Source: Verrucomicrobiota bacterium
Lineage (GTDB): Bacteria; Verrucomicrobiota; Verrucomicrobiia; Opitutales; Seribacteraceae
Direction: 5' to 3'
Assembly (NCBI GenBank): GCA_014382645.1
Contig: JACNJI010000188.1
Location: 1-11,209 of the forward strand
DNA length: 11,209 nucleotides
A program made the translations under genes and the position numbers. Below the pieces are notes generated by a model that ran no database searches, was not told the DNA's origin, and worked only from the letters and a program-made list of their open reading frames with translations. Numbering within the stretch: position 1 is the stretch's first letter; every line of letters starts with the position of its first letter. This document shows positions 1-5,676 of this stretch, piece by piece.

Positions 1-447
1 TTCGGGATCAGAGTTCACTCCTTGCGACAATTCACGCATCCCGAAAAGGATGCGATTGAAACGAGACTCGGTGGTGGCGTATCCTCGACGTTGGAGGGCC
101 AATAAGTCGTGCAGCCAGTTCAGGGCCTTTTGTGAATGACGAGTTAGTCGAAAAACATATTCTTCACGTTCCTCGGAATAGGACTTGGTCAAGTAGCGGT
201 GTTCCTCGTCGCACCATTCGTCCAAATAATCCGAGGGCAGTCGCTTCGGGGCATCCAAGCCTTCTTGCTCTCGCAACTGATCCAAGTGATCGGCAAGGGT
301 GGCGCCGAGTTCCTCTTCGGATGCTTCCGAGACGTTCCAAGTCTTGAATGTCTTGAAAAGAAAGCCTGCAACAAAAGAACCAAGGCGACTACGCATGAGC
401 CGGACCGCAGGCGACTCTTCAAATAGAAATTTAATATCATCATCCAT
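1..447 (-). CDS. jetA: Wadjet JetA-like kleisin (DUF3375 family), N-terminal part, runs off the left edge
   Basis: Reading the minus strand from the ATG at 447-445 gives 149 uninterrupted codons to base 1, so only the N-terminus is visible; family members are usually near 480-500 residues. The protein opens MDDDIKFLFEESPAVRLMRS, then has a hydrophobic helix (GSFVAGFLFKTF), an acidic helix-rich part (EEELGATLADHLDQL), a YLDEWCDE segment, and the ending TTESRFNRILFGMRELSQ. This order matches my recollection of DUF3375 (PF11855): helical start with a hydrophobic patch, YLxxW, then TESR before the helix that follows the winged-helix domain. DUF3375 is JetA, the kleisin of the JetABCD (MksBEFG-like) SMC complex that cleaves circular plasmid DNA in the cytoplasm. 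The order is normally jetA-B-C-D, so the partners should lie beyond the edge. No clear Shine-Dalgarno precedes the ATG; a GTG at 450-448 is an alternative start. Family call fairly sure; completeness of the system is inferred. Confidence 0.8.
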   Translation of the reverse strand, partial: MDDDIKFLFEESPAVRLMRSRLGSFVAGFLFKTFKTWNVSEASEEELGATLADHLDQLREQEGLDAPKRLPSDYLDEWCDEEHRYLTKSYSEEREEYVFRLTRHSQKALNWLHDLLALQRRGYATTESRFNRILFGMRELSQGVNSDPE

Positions 448-537
448 CACACTGAAAACCAAATACTTGGAAAAACAAAATCCAAAAACCAAGAGAGAGG
501 CCATGAGTCAAAGAGAAGTTATTCCCAATTGTCTAAG

Positions 538-566
538 TTGCCATAAAACATGAGGTTTGCTCTATT
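538..566 (+). promoter_or_regulatory. Candidate sigma-70-type promoter for the MBL-fold gene
   Basis: TTGCCA (538-543) matches five of six bases of the -35 consensus. A 17-base spacer separates it from TCTATT (561-566), which matches four of six bases of the -10 consensus. It lies in the 174-base gap between the divergent jetA-like and MBL-fold genes and would give a leader of roughly 50 bases. Consensus matching alone is weak evidence, and promoter preferences of this phylum may differ. Confidence 0.3.
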
Positions 567-621
567 GGGCAAAAATAAGTTGATTCTAACATTCAGTCCT
601 TCCCCACCACGAATCGAACCC

Positions 622-1674
622 ATGAAAACATTTCTTGTAATTTACTTTCTAGCCCTAGTTCTCTCCATCAACGCGAAGGGCACACTCGATGTGTACTGGA
701 TAGACGTCGAGGGCGGAGCTGCGACGCTTGTCATCACACCTGCCGGCGAATCCCTCCTCGTCGACACGGGCAATCCCGGCACCCGCGATGCCGGGCGCAT
801 ACACCAAGTAGCGACAAAGGTGGCGGGCATAAAGAAGATCGACCATCTCATAACCACTCACTTCCACGGCGACCACTATGGAGGAGCCGCCATGCTGGCT
901 AACCTCATGCCCATCGGTGTGGTCAACGATAACGGCATCCCAAAGAAGAATCCCGACCGGCATCGTAAAAATCCGATTTTCCCCCAGCTCGTCAAACCAT
1001 ACCGCGACATGAAGGTAGACAGCCGAAACGTCGTCAAACCAGGCTATGTATTCCCGCTAAAGCAAGCCAAGGGATCGGCCAAGCTAAAGGTGACTTGCGT
1101 AGTAGCCAACCAAAAGATCATTCAGCCACCAGCAAACGTTCGTTTAGCCAAAAACCCCCTAACCGGCAGTGTGCCTGCAAAACCGGAGGACCTTTCCGAC
1201 AACGCCAACAGCGTGGCCACCCTCTTCGAATTAGGGGCATTTAGGTTTCTCGATAGCGGAGACCTCACTTGGAACGTCGAAGCCAAACTGGTAACTCCCT
1301 TCAATGTAATCGGGACAATAGACGTCTACCAAGTGAACCACCACGGTCTCGACTCGAGCAACAACCCGGTCATGATAAAGAGCCTTGCCCCTACCGTTTC
1401 AGTCATGAACAACGGTCACAAGAAGGGATGCAACGCAGGCAGTTTCGCCGCCCTCAAGGGAGCAAAGTCAATACAAGCGATGTGGCAAGTGCACAAGAAT
1501 CTCCGAAAGGACTCCGAAAACAACACCTCTGACAAATTCATCGCCAACCTGACTCCCGGGGATACATGTAAAGGCCACTACATTAAGCTCTCGGTCGCAG
1601 AAAACGGAAAGTCTTACACCATATACAATCCCCGCAACGACCAAAAAGTCACTTACCGGACCAAGAACAAATAG
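622..1674 (+). CDS. Exported MBL-fold metallohydrolase, ComEC C-terminal-domain-like
   Basis: A 350-residue protein. The ATG at 622 is chosen over an in-frame ATG at 550 because it begins a signal peptide (MKTFLVIYFLALVLSINA, likely cut after Ala18), while the upstream extension is non-hydrophobic and unlike a leader; no Shine-Dalgarno is visible at either. Metallo-beta-lactamase-fold motifs are intact: DVYWIDVEGGAA (23-34), LLVDTGNPG (45-53), the metal motif HFHGDH (His80, His82, Asp84, His85), a later Asp in DSGDL (Asp214), and NHHG (239-242). The order WIDVxGGxA, VDTG, HxHxDH, SGD, NHHG is that of stand-alone relatives of the ComEC metallohydrolase domain. Because of the leader it should act in the periplasm or outside, as a hydrolase of unknown substrate (phosphodiester or other ester). 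It is divergent from the jetA-like gene and convergent with the ABM gene. Fold is sure; substrate cannot be read from sequence. Confidence 0.85.
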   Translation: MKTFLVIYFLALVLSINAKGTLDVYWIDVEGGAATLVITPAGESLLVDTGNPGTRDAGRIHQVATKVAGIKKIDHLITTHFHGDHYGGAAMLANLMPIGVVNDNGIPKKNPDRHRKNPIFPQLVKPYRDMKVDSRNVVKPGYVFPLKQAKGSAKLKVTCVVANQKIIQPPANVRLAKNPLTGSVPAKPEDLSDNANSVATLFELGAFRFLDSGDLTWNVEAKLVTPFNVIGTIDVYQVNHHGLDSSNNPVMIKSLAPTVSVMNNGHKKGCNAGSFAALKGAKSIQAMWQVHKNLRKDSENNTSDKFIANLTPGDTCKGHYIKLSVAENGKSYTIYNPRNDQKVTYRTKNK

Positions 1675-1729
1675 GGACTGGACTTCCTACCAAAAGCCAA
1701 TTTCCACAGGATTACGAAGATGCTTAGAG

Positions 1730-1747
1730 TCGCACCATTCCGTGCGA
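1730..1747. terminator. Small stem-loop between convergent genes
   Basis: TCGCAC (1730-1735) and GTGCGA (1742-1747) are perfectly complementary around a six-base loop CATTCC. The hairpin sits between the stop of the MBL-fold gene (1674) and the stop of the convergent ABM gene (1756). No T-run follows it on either strand, so it is at best a weak or factor-assisted bidirectional terminator. Confidence 0.3.
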
Positions 1748-1755
1748 ACGGTTGG

Positions 1756-2061
1756 CTATACGAATTGTAAAACCTTCAAGGAAACATGCTCCACCAGATC
1801 CGCAACCTTAGCTTTGTATTCGAGCATGTGCGGAGCAGTCAGATGAGATTGAAGACATTCAAGGGTTTCCCACTTTTCAATTATCGTAACGACGTTCGGG
1901 TCTAGCGCTTGAGGTTCAAGACCTGTATCGAGATCGACAGTTGGAGCGTATTCGACGCACCCCTCTTCATTCATGACATTGGGAATGTTTGATTTGAATA
2001 TTTCAAGGAAGGAATCCAAGCAGTTTTCCTTTATTTGAATGGATGCGATTACACTAATCAT
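1756..2061 (-). CDS. Putative quinol/antibiotic-biosynthesis (ABM, YgiN-like) monooxygenase
   Basis: A 101-residue cytoplasmic protein of the dimeric ferredoxin-like ABM fold. The ATG at 2061-2059 is preferred over an in-frame ATG at 2130, because MISVIASIQI is the usual first strand of the family while the 23 upstream residues look non-coding. Family signatures are a first beta strand (1-10), EEGCVEY (32-38), and the block EKWETLECLQSHLTAPHM (62-79), where the aromatic Trp and two His line the usual substrate pocket. Relatives oxidise quinols or polyketide phenols without cofactors, or act as small stress proteins; the substrate here is unknown. It is the last gene of a probable minus-strand unit, 124 bases after the 2OG dioxygenase stop, so an own promoter is possible. 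It ends in TAG. Fold confident, reaction not. Confidence 0.75.
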   Translation of the reverse strand: MISVIASIQIKENCLDSFLEIFKSNIPNVMNEEGCVEYAPTVDLDTGLEPQALDPNVVTIIEKWETLECLQSHLTAPHMLEYKAKVADLVEHVSLKVLQFV

Positions 2062-2185
2062 GGTTTCTCTATTTTGGTATGGCGTAATAAATTCAGAGGT
2101 TGTGATCCGATGATTCAAGCACGAATCCACTTATTACACTTTCGGCATCAATAGCTAAAGTGGCGTTGAAGGGTAAACTTAACCG

Positions 2186-3130
2186 TCACTCAATAACGTT
2201 AATGTCGAACCCAATCAATTCTCGCCATCCTTCGCCCGAGGCAGGGTCGGCAGGTCTTATCGGCGTGACATGATGCCAAAGGTCGGTGCCGTGAATGAAT
2301 TCGTCGCGAGTATCGGATTGGAAAGCAAATTCGCCGGGTTGTAGAACATGATGATAAATCAACTCCTTGTTCCCATCAGGAAGAATTTTCTCGATTATTT
2401 GACTTTCTCCACCTGTCACGTTGACACGATTCACCACGAGTGCCGAAACAATGTAGTCTGCTCCGTCCTCGTGTGCCCCTTCAGGAGAATTCTCTCCGGG
2501 TGAACCATGAGAAGCTCGAATGCTCATGAAGTGAGCCGAGACACGCAACTTGTTTGCCTCCGGTCTAACCTCGCAAACCAGACCGTAAATAGCTCGAAGC
2601 CAAGACTGGAAGTGTTTGTTTTCCACATGGGCAGCCGGGGATTCGTCAAAGACGCGAGGGAGTGAGCGAATGTCCGATTCGTCCACTGCCTGAGAAAAAC
2701 CGGAGGGAGGTTCACGCAGGATAGAATCCTCGTTTACTACGAAAGTCGCCACCGAACGACGCCGCCAAGGCTCGATTTGATCAAATCGATTCCTTAGCTC
2801 GTCGTTCAACCGATTCGTCCAATCCGAATAGATGGACTCATCCGCTTTACCTAGGTAGTAACGGGGAAAGAGCTCACGCAAAACAGTAGTCTCGTCTGGA
2901 AAAGCCTCCTCCAGAACCTCCAACCTTTCCCTCCGAACATCGTAGTTGTCCCAAGATAGTTCTTCGAAGATGGAAGCATGCTCGGCCAAAAAGCCATCCT
3001 CATCCAAACCGAGGTCCCGCAGACGAGCAAGTCGGACAGGTGACTTGATCGTACGTCCCAAATATTGCGAAATCTCCTTTTCGCTGATTGGGATTCGATC
3101 GAGAATCTCTGTCCTGCTAACGCCAGCCAT
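2186..3130 (-). CDS. 2OG-Fe(II) dioxygenase, isoleucine-dioxygenase/BsmA type (PF10014-like)
   Basis: A 314-residue cytoplasmic enzyme starting at ATG 3130; a TTG directly before it (3133) is an alternative. Counting from that TTG, the iron ligands are His221 and Asp223 in GAHEDGADYI and His288 in WHHVTPI, and Arg304 in EGWRELIGFDI is a candidate 2-oxoglutarate-binding residue. NRVNVTGGES (235-244) is typical of PF10014, whose studied members hydroxylate free amino acids such as L-isoleucine, with release of CO2 and succinate. The catalytic half is residues 125-315. The first 120 or so residues are a charged, helix-rich extension that I do not recognise; family members are often nearer 240 residues. 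It follows the beta-propeller lipoprotein gene by 38 bases, and so is probably co-transcribed. It is the only gene with a visible end here that uses TGA as stop. Enzyme class sure, substrate unknown. Confidence 0.85.
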   Translation of the reverse strand: MAGVSRTEILDRIPISEKEISQYLGRTIKSPVRLARLRDLGLDEDGFLAEHASIFEELSWDNYDVRRERLEVLEEAFPDETTVLRELFPRYYLGKADESIYSDWTNRLNDELRNRFDQIEPWRRRSVATFVVNEDSILREPPSGFSQAVDESDIRSLPRVFDESPAAHVENKHFQSWLRAIYGLVCEVRPEANKLRVSAHFMSIRASHGSPGENSPEGAHEDGADYIVSALVVNRVNVTGGESQIIEKILPDGNKELIYHHVLQPGEFAFQSDTRDEFIHGTDLWHHVTPIRPADPASGEGWRELIGFDINVIE

Positions 3131-3168
3131 CAAGCGTTGAAAAACAAGTCTCCAGCCTTCGACTAAGG

Positions 3169-4170
3169 CTATTTGTTAAGACGAAGACTGCGAATCCCAT
3201 CCCCGCCCGAAATATATAGCACACCGTCACGGTAAGAAAGGCAGTCGGCGGGACCACCGGCATCGTAAGTGAGCAAGAGCGCACCTCGAACCAAGTCGAA
3301 AACCTTTATTTTTTTCGTGTCGCCGAGACCGACGTAGAGGAGACCCGATTCGTCGAAAGCCAATCCCCGAGGCTCTTCACCAGAGAGCGAGAAGTCCACT
3401 AAAGTCCACATTTCGGCAGGCATATCGTCCTTCCGTAGATCAAAGACCAGCACCCGTCCGGAGTCCGGTTCCGCAGCCACGAGACGACGACCGTCAGGAC
3501 TAATGGCCAGCCCTCGAACTCGGGCCAATTCTTGATTCAACATACCCACGTAGCCATCCTCCGGGCGAATAATGAACACAGCACCGGAACTAGGTGAACT
3601 GGCATAAATATCTCCATCAGGTCCGATAACAACGTCACACACGCTTCCGAGCGAAAAGCCATCGAAAGAATCTGCAAGCACTTCCAGTTTTCCTGCACGT
3701 CGGACAACACTCGCTTCGGACGGGTCGGTGTGTTGCAGCAAATCCGTTTCTGCTTGAGGAGATATCCGGATGACCTTGCCCGTTCCAGCCTCAGCAACCA
3801 CCAAGCGACCTTGGCCATCGATTCGCATGCCATGAGCCCTTGGCGTACGATCCCCGTAGGAAGTCATCCATTGCGTAAGATCGATGAAGGTCTCGGGGGA
3901 TTGAGATTGGTCGACTTGATACATGCCGATGGTTCCGGACTGAAGGTGGTTGGCAAAGTAAAGAATCCCATCAGTAGAAAAGGTCAAACCACCCGATCGA
4001 TCCAAGTTGGCTATGACGGGAGATAATTCGACATTCTCGGGCGGCAACAAAGGAAAGGTTTCGCCACGAGGGGAAGATGTAGTATTCTTCGGACTTTTAG
4101 AAACCGTGAAGCAACCGCTCAGGAAATAAATGCCAAGCACAAGGAAAATAATTACCAATGCGTGTTTCAA
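3169..4170 (-). CDS. Beta-propeller lipoprotein, SMP-30/gluconolactonase/NHL-like
   Basis: A 333-residue protein beginning at a TTG (4170-4168). No ATG or GTG is available: an in-frame stop lies five codons upstream (TAA, 4185-4183), and the TTG gives a complete lipoprotein leader ending in the lipobox FLSGC with Cys20 as acylation site. The rest is a propeller of repeated strand pairs: GLTFSTDGILYFAN (61-74), GMRIDGQGRLVVAE (114-127), CDVVIGPDGDIYAS (178-191), GLAISPDGRRLVAA (220-233) and GLAFDESGLLYVGL (269-282). The xPDGxxY-type blades are those of SMP-30/gluconolactonase and NHL proteins, some of which hydrolyse sugar lactones; active-site acids cannot be assigned by eye, so it may be only a binding scaffold. 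A TATAAA lies at 4182-4187 on this strand, without a convincing -35. First gene of the minus-strand unit with the 2OG dioxygenase and ABM genes. Confidence 0.8.
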   Translation of the reverse strand: MKHALVIIFLVLGIYFLSGCFTVSKSPKNTTSSPRGETFPLLPPENVELSPVIANLDRSGGLTFSTDGILYFANHLQSGTIGMYQVDQSQSPETFIDLTQWMTSYGDRTPRAHGMRIDGQGRLVVAEAGTGKVIRISPQAETDLLQHTDPSEASVVRRAGKLEVLADSFDGFSLGSVCDVVIGPDGDIYASSPSSGAVFIIRPEDGYVGMLNQELARVRGLAISPDGRRLVAAEPDSGRVLVFDLRKDDMPAEMWTLVDFSLSGEEPRGLAFDESGLLYVGLGDTKKIKVFDLVRGALLLTYDAGGPADCLSYRDGVLYISGGDGIRSLRLNK

Positions 4171-4250
4171 GATAGGTGGTTTTTATACTAGCCGATTACA
4201 CCCAATACCTTCGGTGCGTGAGATTCAAACTAAAAGATTGAAAAGTTAAA

Positions 4251-4255
4251 GGAGG
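4251..4255 (+). promoter_or_regulatory. Shine-Dalgarno site of the sirtuin gene
   Basis: GGAGG within AAAGGAGGT (4248-4256) lies 12 bases before the ATG at 4268. It is one of only two strong ribosome-binding sites in the window and fixes the start of the sirtuin gene. Confidence 0.7.
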
Positions 4256-4267
4256 TCGAACCTGAAA

Positions 4268-5098
4268 ATGTCGGAAGGTGCTCTGAATCAAGCAACTGAA
4301 GCAATAAGGAAGGCTGATGCCATGCTGATTGGAGCAGGTGCAGGTTTCGGCGTGGACTCGGGTTTGCCCGATTTCCGAGGGGATGAAGGTTTCTGGAAAG
4401 CATACCCGCCAATGGAGAAACTTGGAATTTCCTTCGAGGAGATGGCTAATCCACGGTGGTTCGAGGACGACCCTTCCCTCGCTTGGGGGTTTTACGGGCA
4501 TCGCCACCAACTCTATCGCAATACGATTCCCCATCCTGGATTTGCAATGATCCGTCGATGGGCTGAAAGCATGAAGCAGGGAGCTTTTGTATATACCTCC
4601 AATGTCGACGGTCATTTCCAACGTATGGGCTTCGGTCAAAACCGCATCTTGGAATGTCATGGATCTCTTAATTACTTCCAATGTCTGGATCGCTGCGGGC
4701 AAGAAGTCTGGAGACAGGATAATCTCGATCTATCCGTTGACGAGGGAACGCTTCGAGCCTCTACGCCCTTCCCCGCTTGCCCTTCTTGCGGGAGCATAGC
4801 CAGACCCAATATCCTGATGTTCGGCGACTGGGGTTGGGATTCATTTCGCACGGAGGAACAACGCGGCCATTTCATGGATTGGGTCCAGAACACCCGAAAC
4901 TGTCGAACGGTTACCGTGGAGATCGGGGCTGGGGTAACGATCCCGTCGGTTAGAAACATATGCGAACAATTGGCCGACGAAACGAAGGGTACCCTAATCC
5001 GAATTAATCCAAGGGATCCACAAGGTACCGCCAACACTATTTCGATTCCCCTTGGCGGTCTTGAAGCCCTTAGACAAATCAACGAATTAATGCCTTAA
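4268..5098 (+). CDS. Sir2-family NAD-dependent protein deacylase, GAG-FGVD-SG variant
   Basis: A 276-residue cytoplasmic sirtuin. The NAD-binding Rossmann motif reads IGAGAGFGVDSGLPDFRG (21-38); aligned with the usual GAG-ISAE-SGIPDFR, the conserved Ser after GAG is Gly28. TSNVDGHFQRMGF (110-122) matches the TQNIDGLHxxAG motif. Catalytic His131 sits in ECHGSLNYFQC. A four-Cys zinc site is present: Cys139, Cys143, Cys171, Cys174. EIGAGVTIPSVRN (218-230) and IRINP (244-248) are the C-terminal NAD-contact strands. All catalytic features are intact, so an active deacylase (NAD+ to nicotinamide plus O-acyl-ADP-ribose) is likely, or ADP-ribosyl transfer. I recall a bacterial subgroup with the same GAGAGxGVDSGLPDFRG signature and WGFYGHR (73-79), so the variant is probably subgroup-specific. 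It is followed after 4 bases by a 2H phosphodiesterase gene. Confidence 0.9.
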   Translation: MSEGALNQATEAIRKADAMLIGAGAGFGVDSGLPDFRGDEGFWKAYPPMEKLGISFEEMANPRWFEDDPSLAWGFYGHRHQLYRNTIPHPGFAMIRRWAESMKQGAFVYTSNVDGHFQRMGFGQNRILECHGSLNYFQCLDRCGQEVWRQDNLDLSVDEGTLRASTPFPACPSCGSIARPNILMFGDWGWDSFRTEEQRGHFMDWVQNTRNCRTVTVEIGAGVTIPSVRNICEQLADETKGTLIRINPRDPQGTANTISIPLGGLEALRQINELMP

Positions 5099-5102
5099 AA
5101 CC

Positions 5103-5606
5103 ATGACCCACAGAAATCTTTCCTTTTGGCTCCTCCCCTGCCACGAAGACTCCGTAAACCTTCAATCCGTAATCGATGATTTTGCCAAGCGATATGACGC
5201 CCCTGTCTTCAAACCGCACCTTACCTTATGTTACGGACAATTCAGCGATGAAGAAAGCCCTTGGGGCAACCTGCCGGTCATCGAGCCGATTTCACTTCCT
5301 GTCATCGGAGTCGACTCCACCGCCCAATACACCAAAACTCTTTTCCTTCGGTTTCCACGCAATGAAAGACTTTCGGCTCTTAAGGAAAGCCTACTCGAAC
5401 AATGCCCCAAGCCTGATACGCACGAGACGGATCCCCATCTAAGCCTCTTTTACGCAGAGCTGCCGATAAGTGAAAAACAACAACTGGCAAAGAATCTCGT
5501 TCCGCCTCTATCAAATGTTCGCTTCACGGAAATCCAAGTGATTCAACACCCCGCAACCATAACAAGAAAAGAAGACGTTGAAGCTTTCAGAAAAGTTACG
5601 GCATAA
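5103..5606 (+). CDS. 2H-superfamily cyclic phosphodiesterase (CPDase-like)
   Basis: A 167-residue protein with the two His-x-Thr/Ser motifs of the 2H phosphoesterase fold: HLT (His39, Thr41) and HLS (His112, Ser114), about 73 residues apart. The opening NLSFWLLP, the APVFKPHLTLCYG segment (33-45) and the TKTLFLRF strand (77-84) resemble the CPDase branch (PF07823-like), which opens ADP-ribose 1'',2''-cyclic phosphate and nucleoside 2',3'-cyclic phosphates, more than LigT RNA ligases. There is no leader, so it is cytoplasmic. Only 4 bases (AACC) separate it from the sirtuin stop and it has no Shine-Dalgarno of its own, so translation is probably coupled. The partnership suggests turnover of an ADP-ribose derivative; that is inference. 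Alternatives are RNA-end repair or cyclic-nucleotide cleavage, as in the 2H phage protein Acb1. Confidence 0.8.
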   Translation: MTHRNLSFWLLPCHEDSVNLQSVIDDFAKRYDAPVFKPHLTLCYGQFSDEESPWGNLPVIEPISLPVIGVDSTAQYTKTLFLRFPRNERLSALKESLLEQCPKPDTHETDPHLSLFYAELPISEKQQLAKNLVPPLSNVRFTEIQVIQHPATITRKEDVEAFRKVTA

Positions 5607-5615
5607 TTCCACTAA

Positions 5616-5634
5616 TCAGCTACAATGTAGCTGA
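5616..5634. terminator. Stem-loop between convergent genes
   Basis: TCAGCTAC (5616-5623) and GTAGCTGA (5627-5634) form a perfect 8-bp stem with a three-base loop AAT. It lies 9 bases after the 2H phosphodiesterase stop and 42 bases beyond the stop of the convergent sulfatase gene. No T-run directly follows it on either strand, although a T7 run occurs on the minus strand at 5653-5659, between the sulfatase stop and the hairpin. It is a probable shared end point of both transcripts, not proven. Confidence 0.45.
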
Positions 5635-5676
5635 CAACAGAACCAACCGCTAAAAAAAGTTCAGACGATCCCCTAC

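Noticed and set aside
448..500. Repeated AAAACCAA elements upstream of the jetA-like gene as an operator
   Set aside because: The copies are short, imperfect and in A-rich sequence, so they are not distinguishable from composition bias.
550..621. Longer start for the MBL-fold gene at ATG 550
   Set aside because: The extra 24 residues precede an otherwise perfect signal peptide and do not look like a leader; the candidate promoter at 538-566 would also overlap it.
2062..2130. Longer start for the ABM gene at ATG 2130
   Set aside because: The 23 added residues lie outside the ABM fold, and MISVIASIQI is a normal family start.
2137..2162. Inverted repeat CACTTT / AAAGTG between the ABM and 2OG dioxygenase genes
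   Set aside because: The stem is only 6 bp with a 14-base loop, which is expected by chance.
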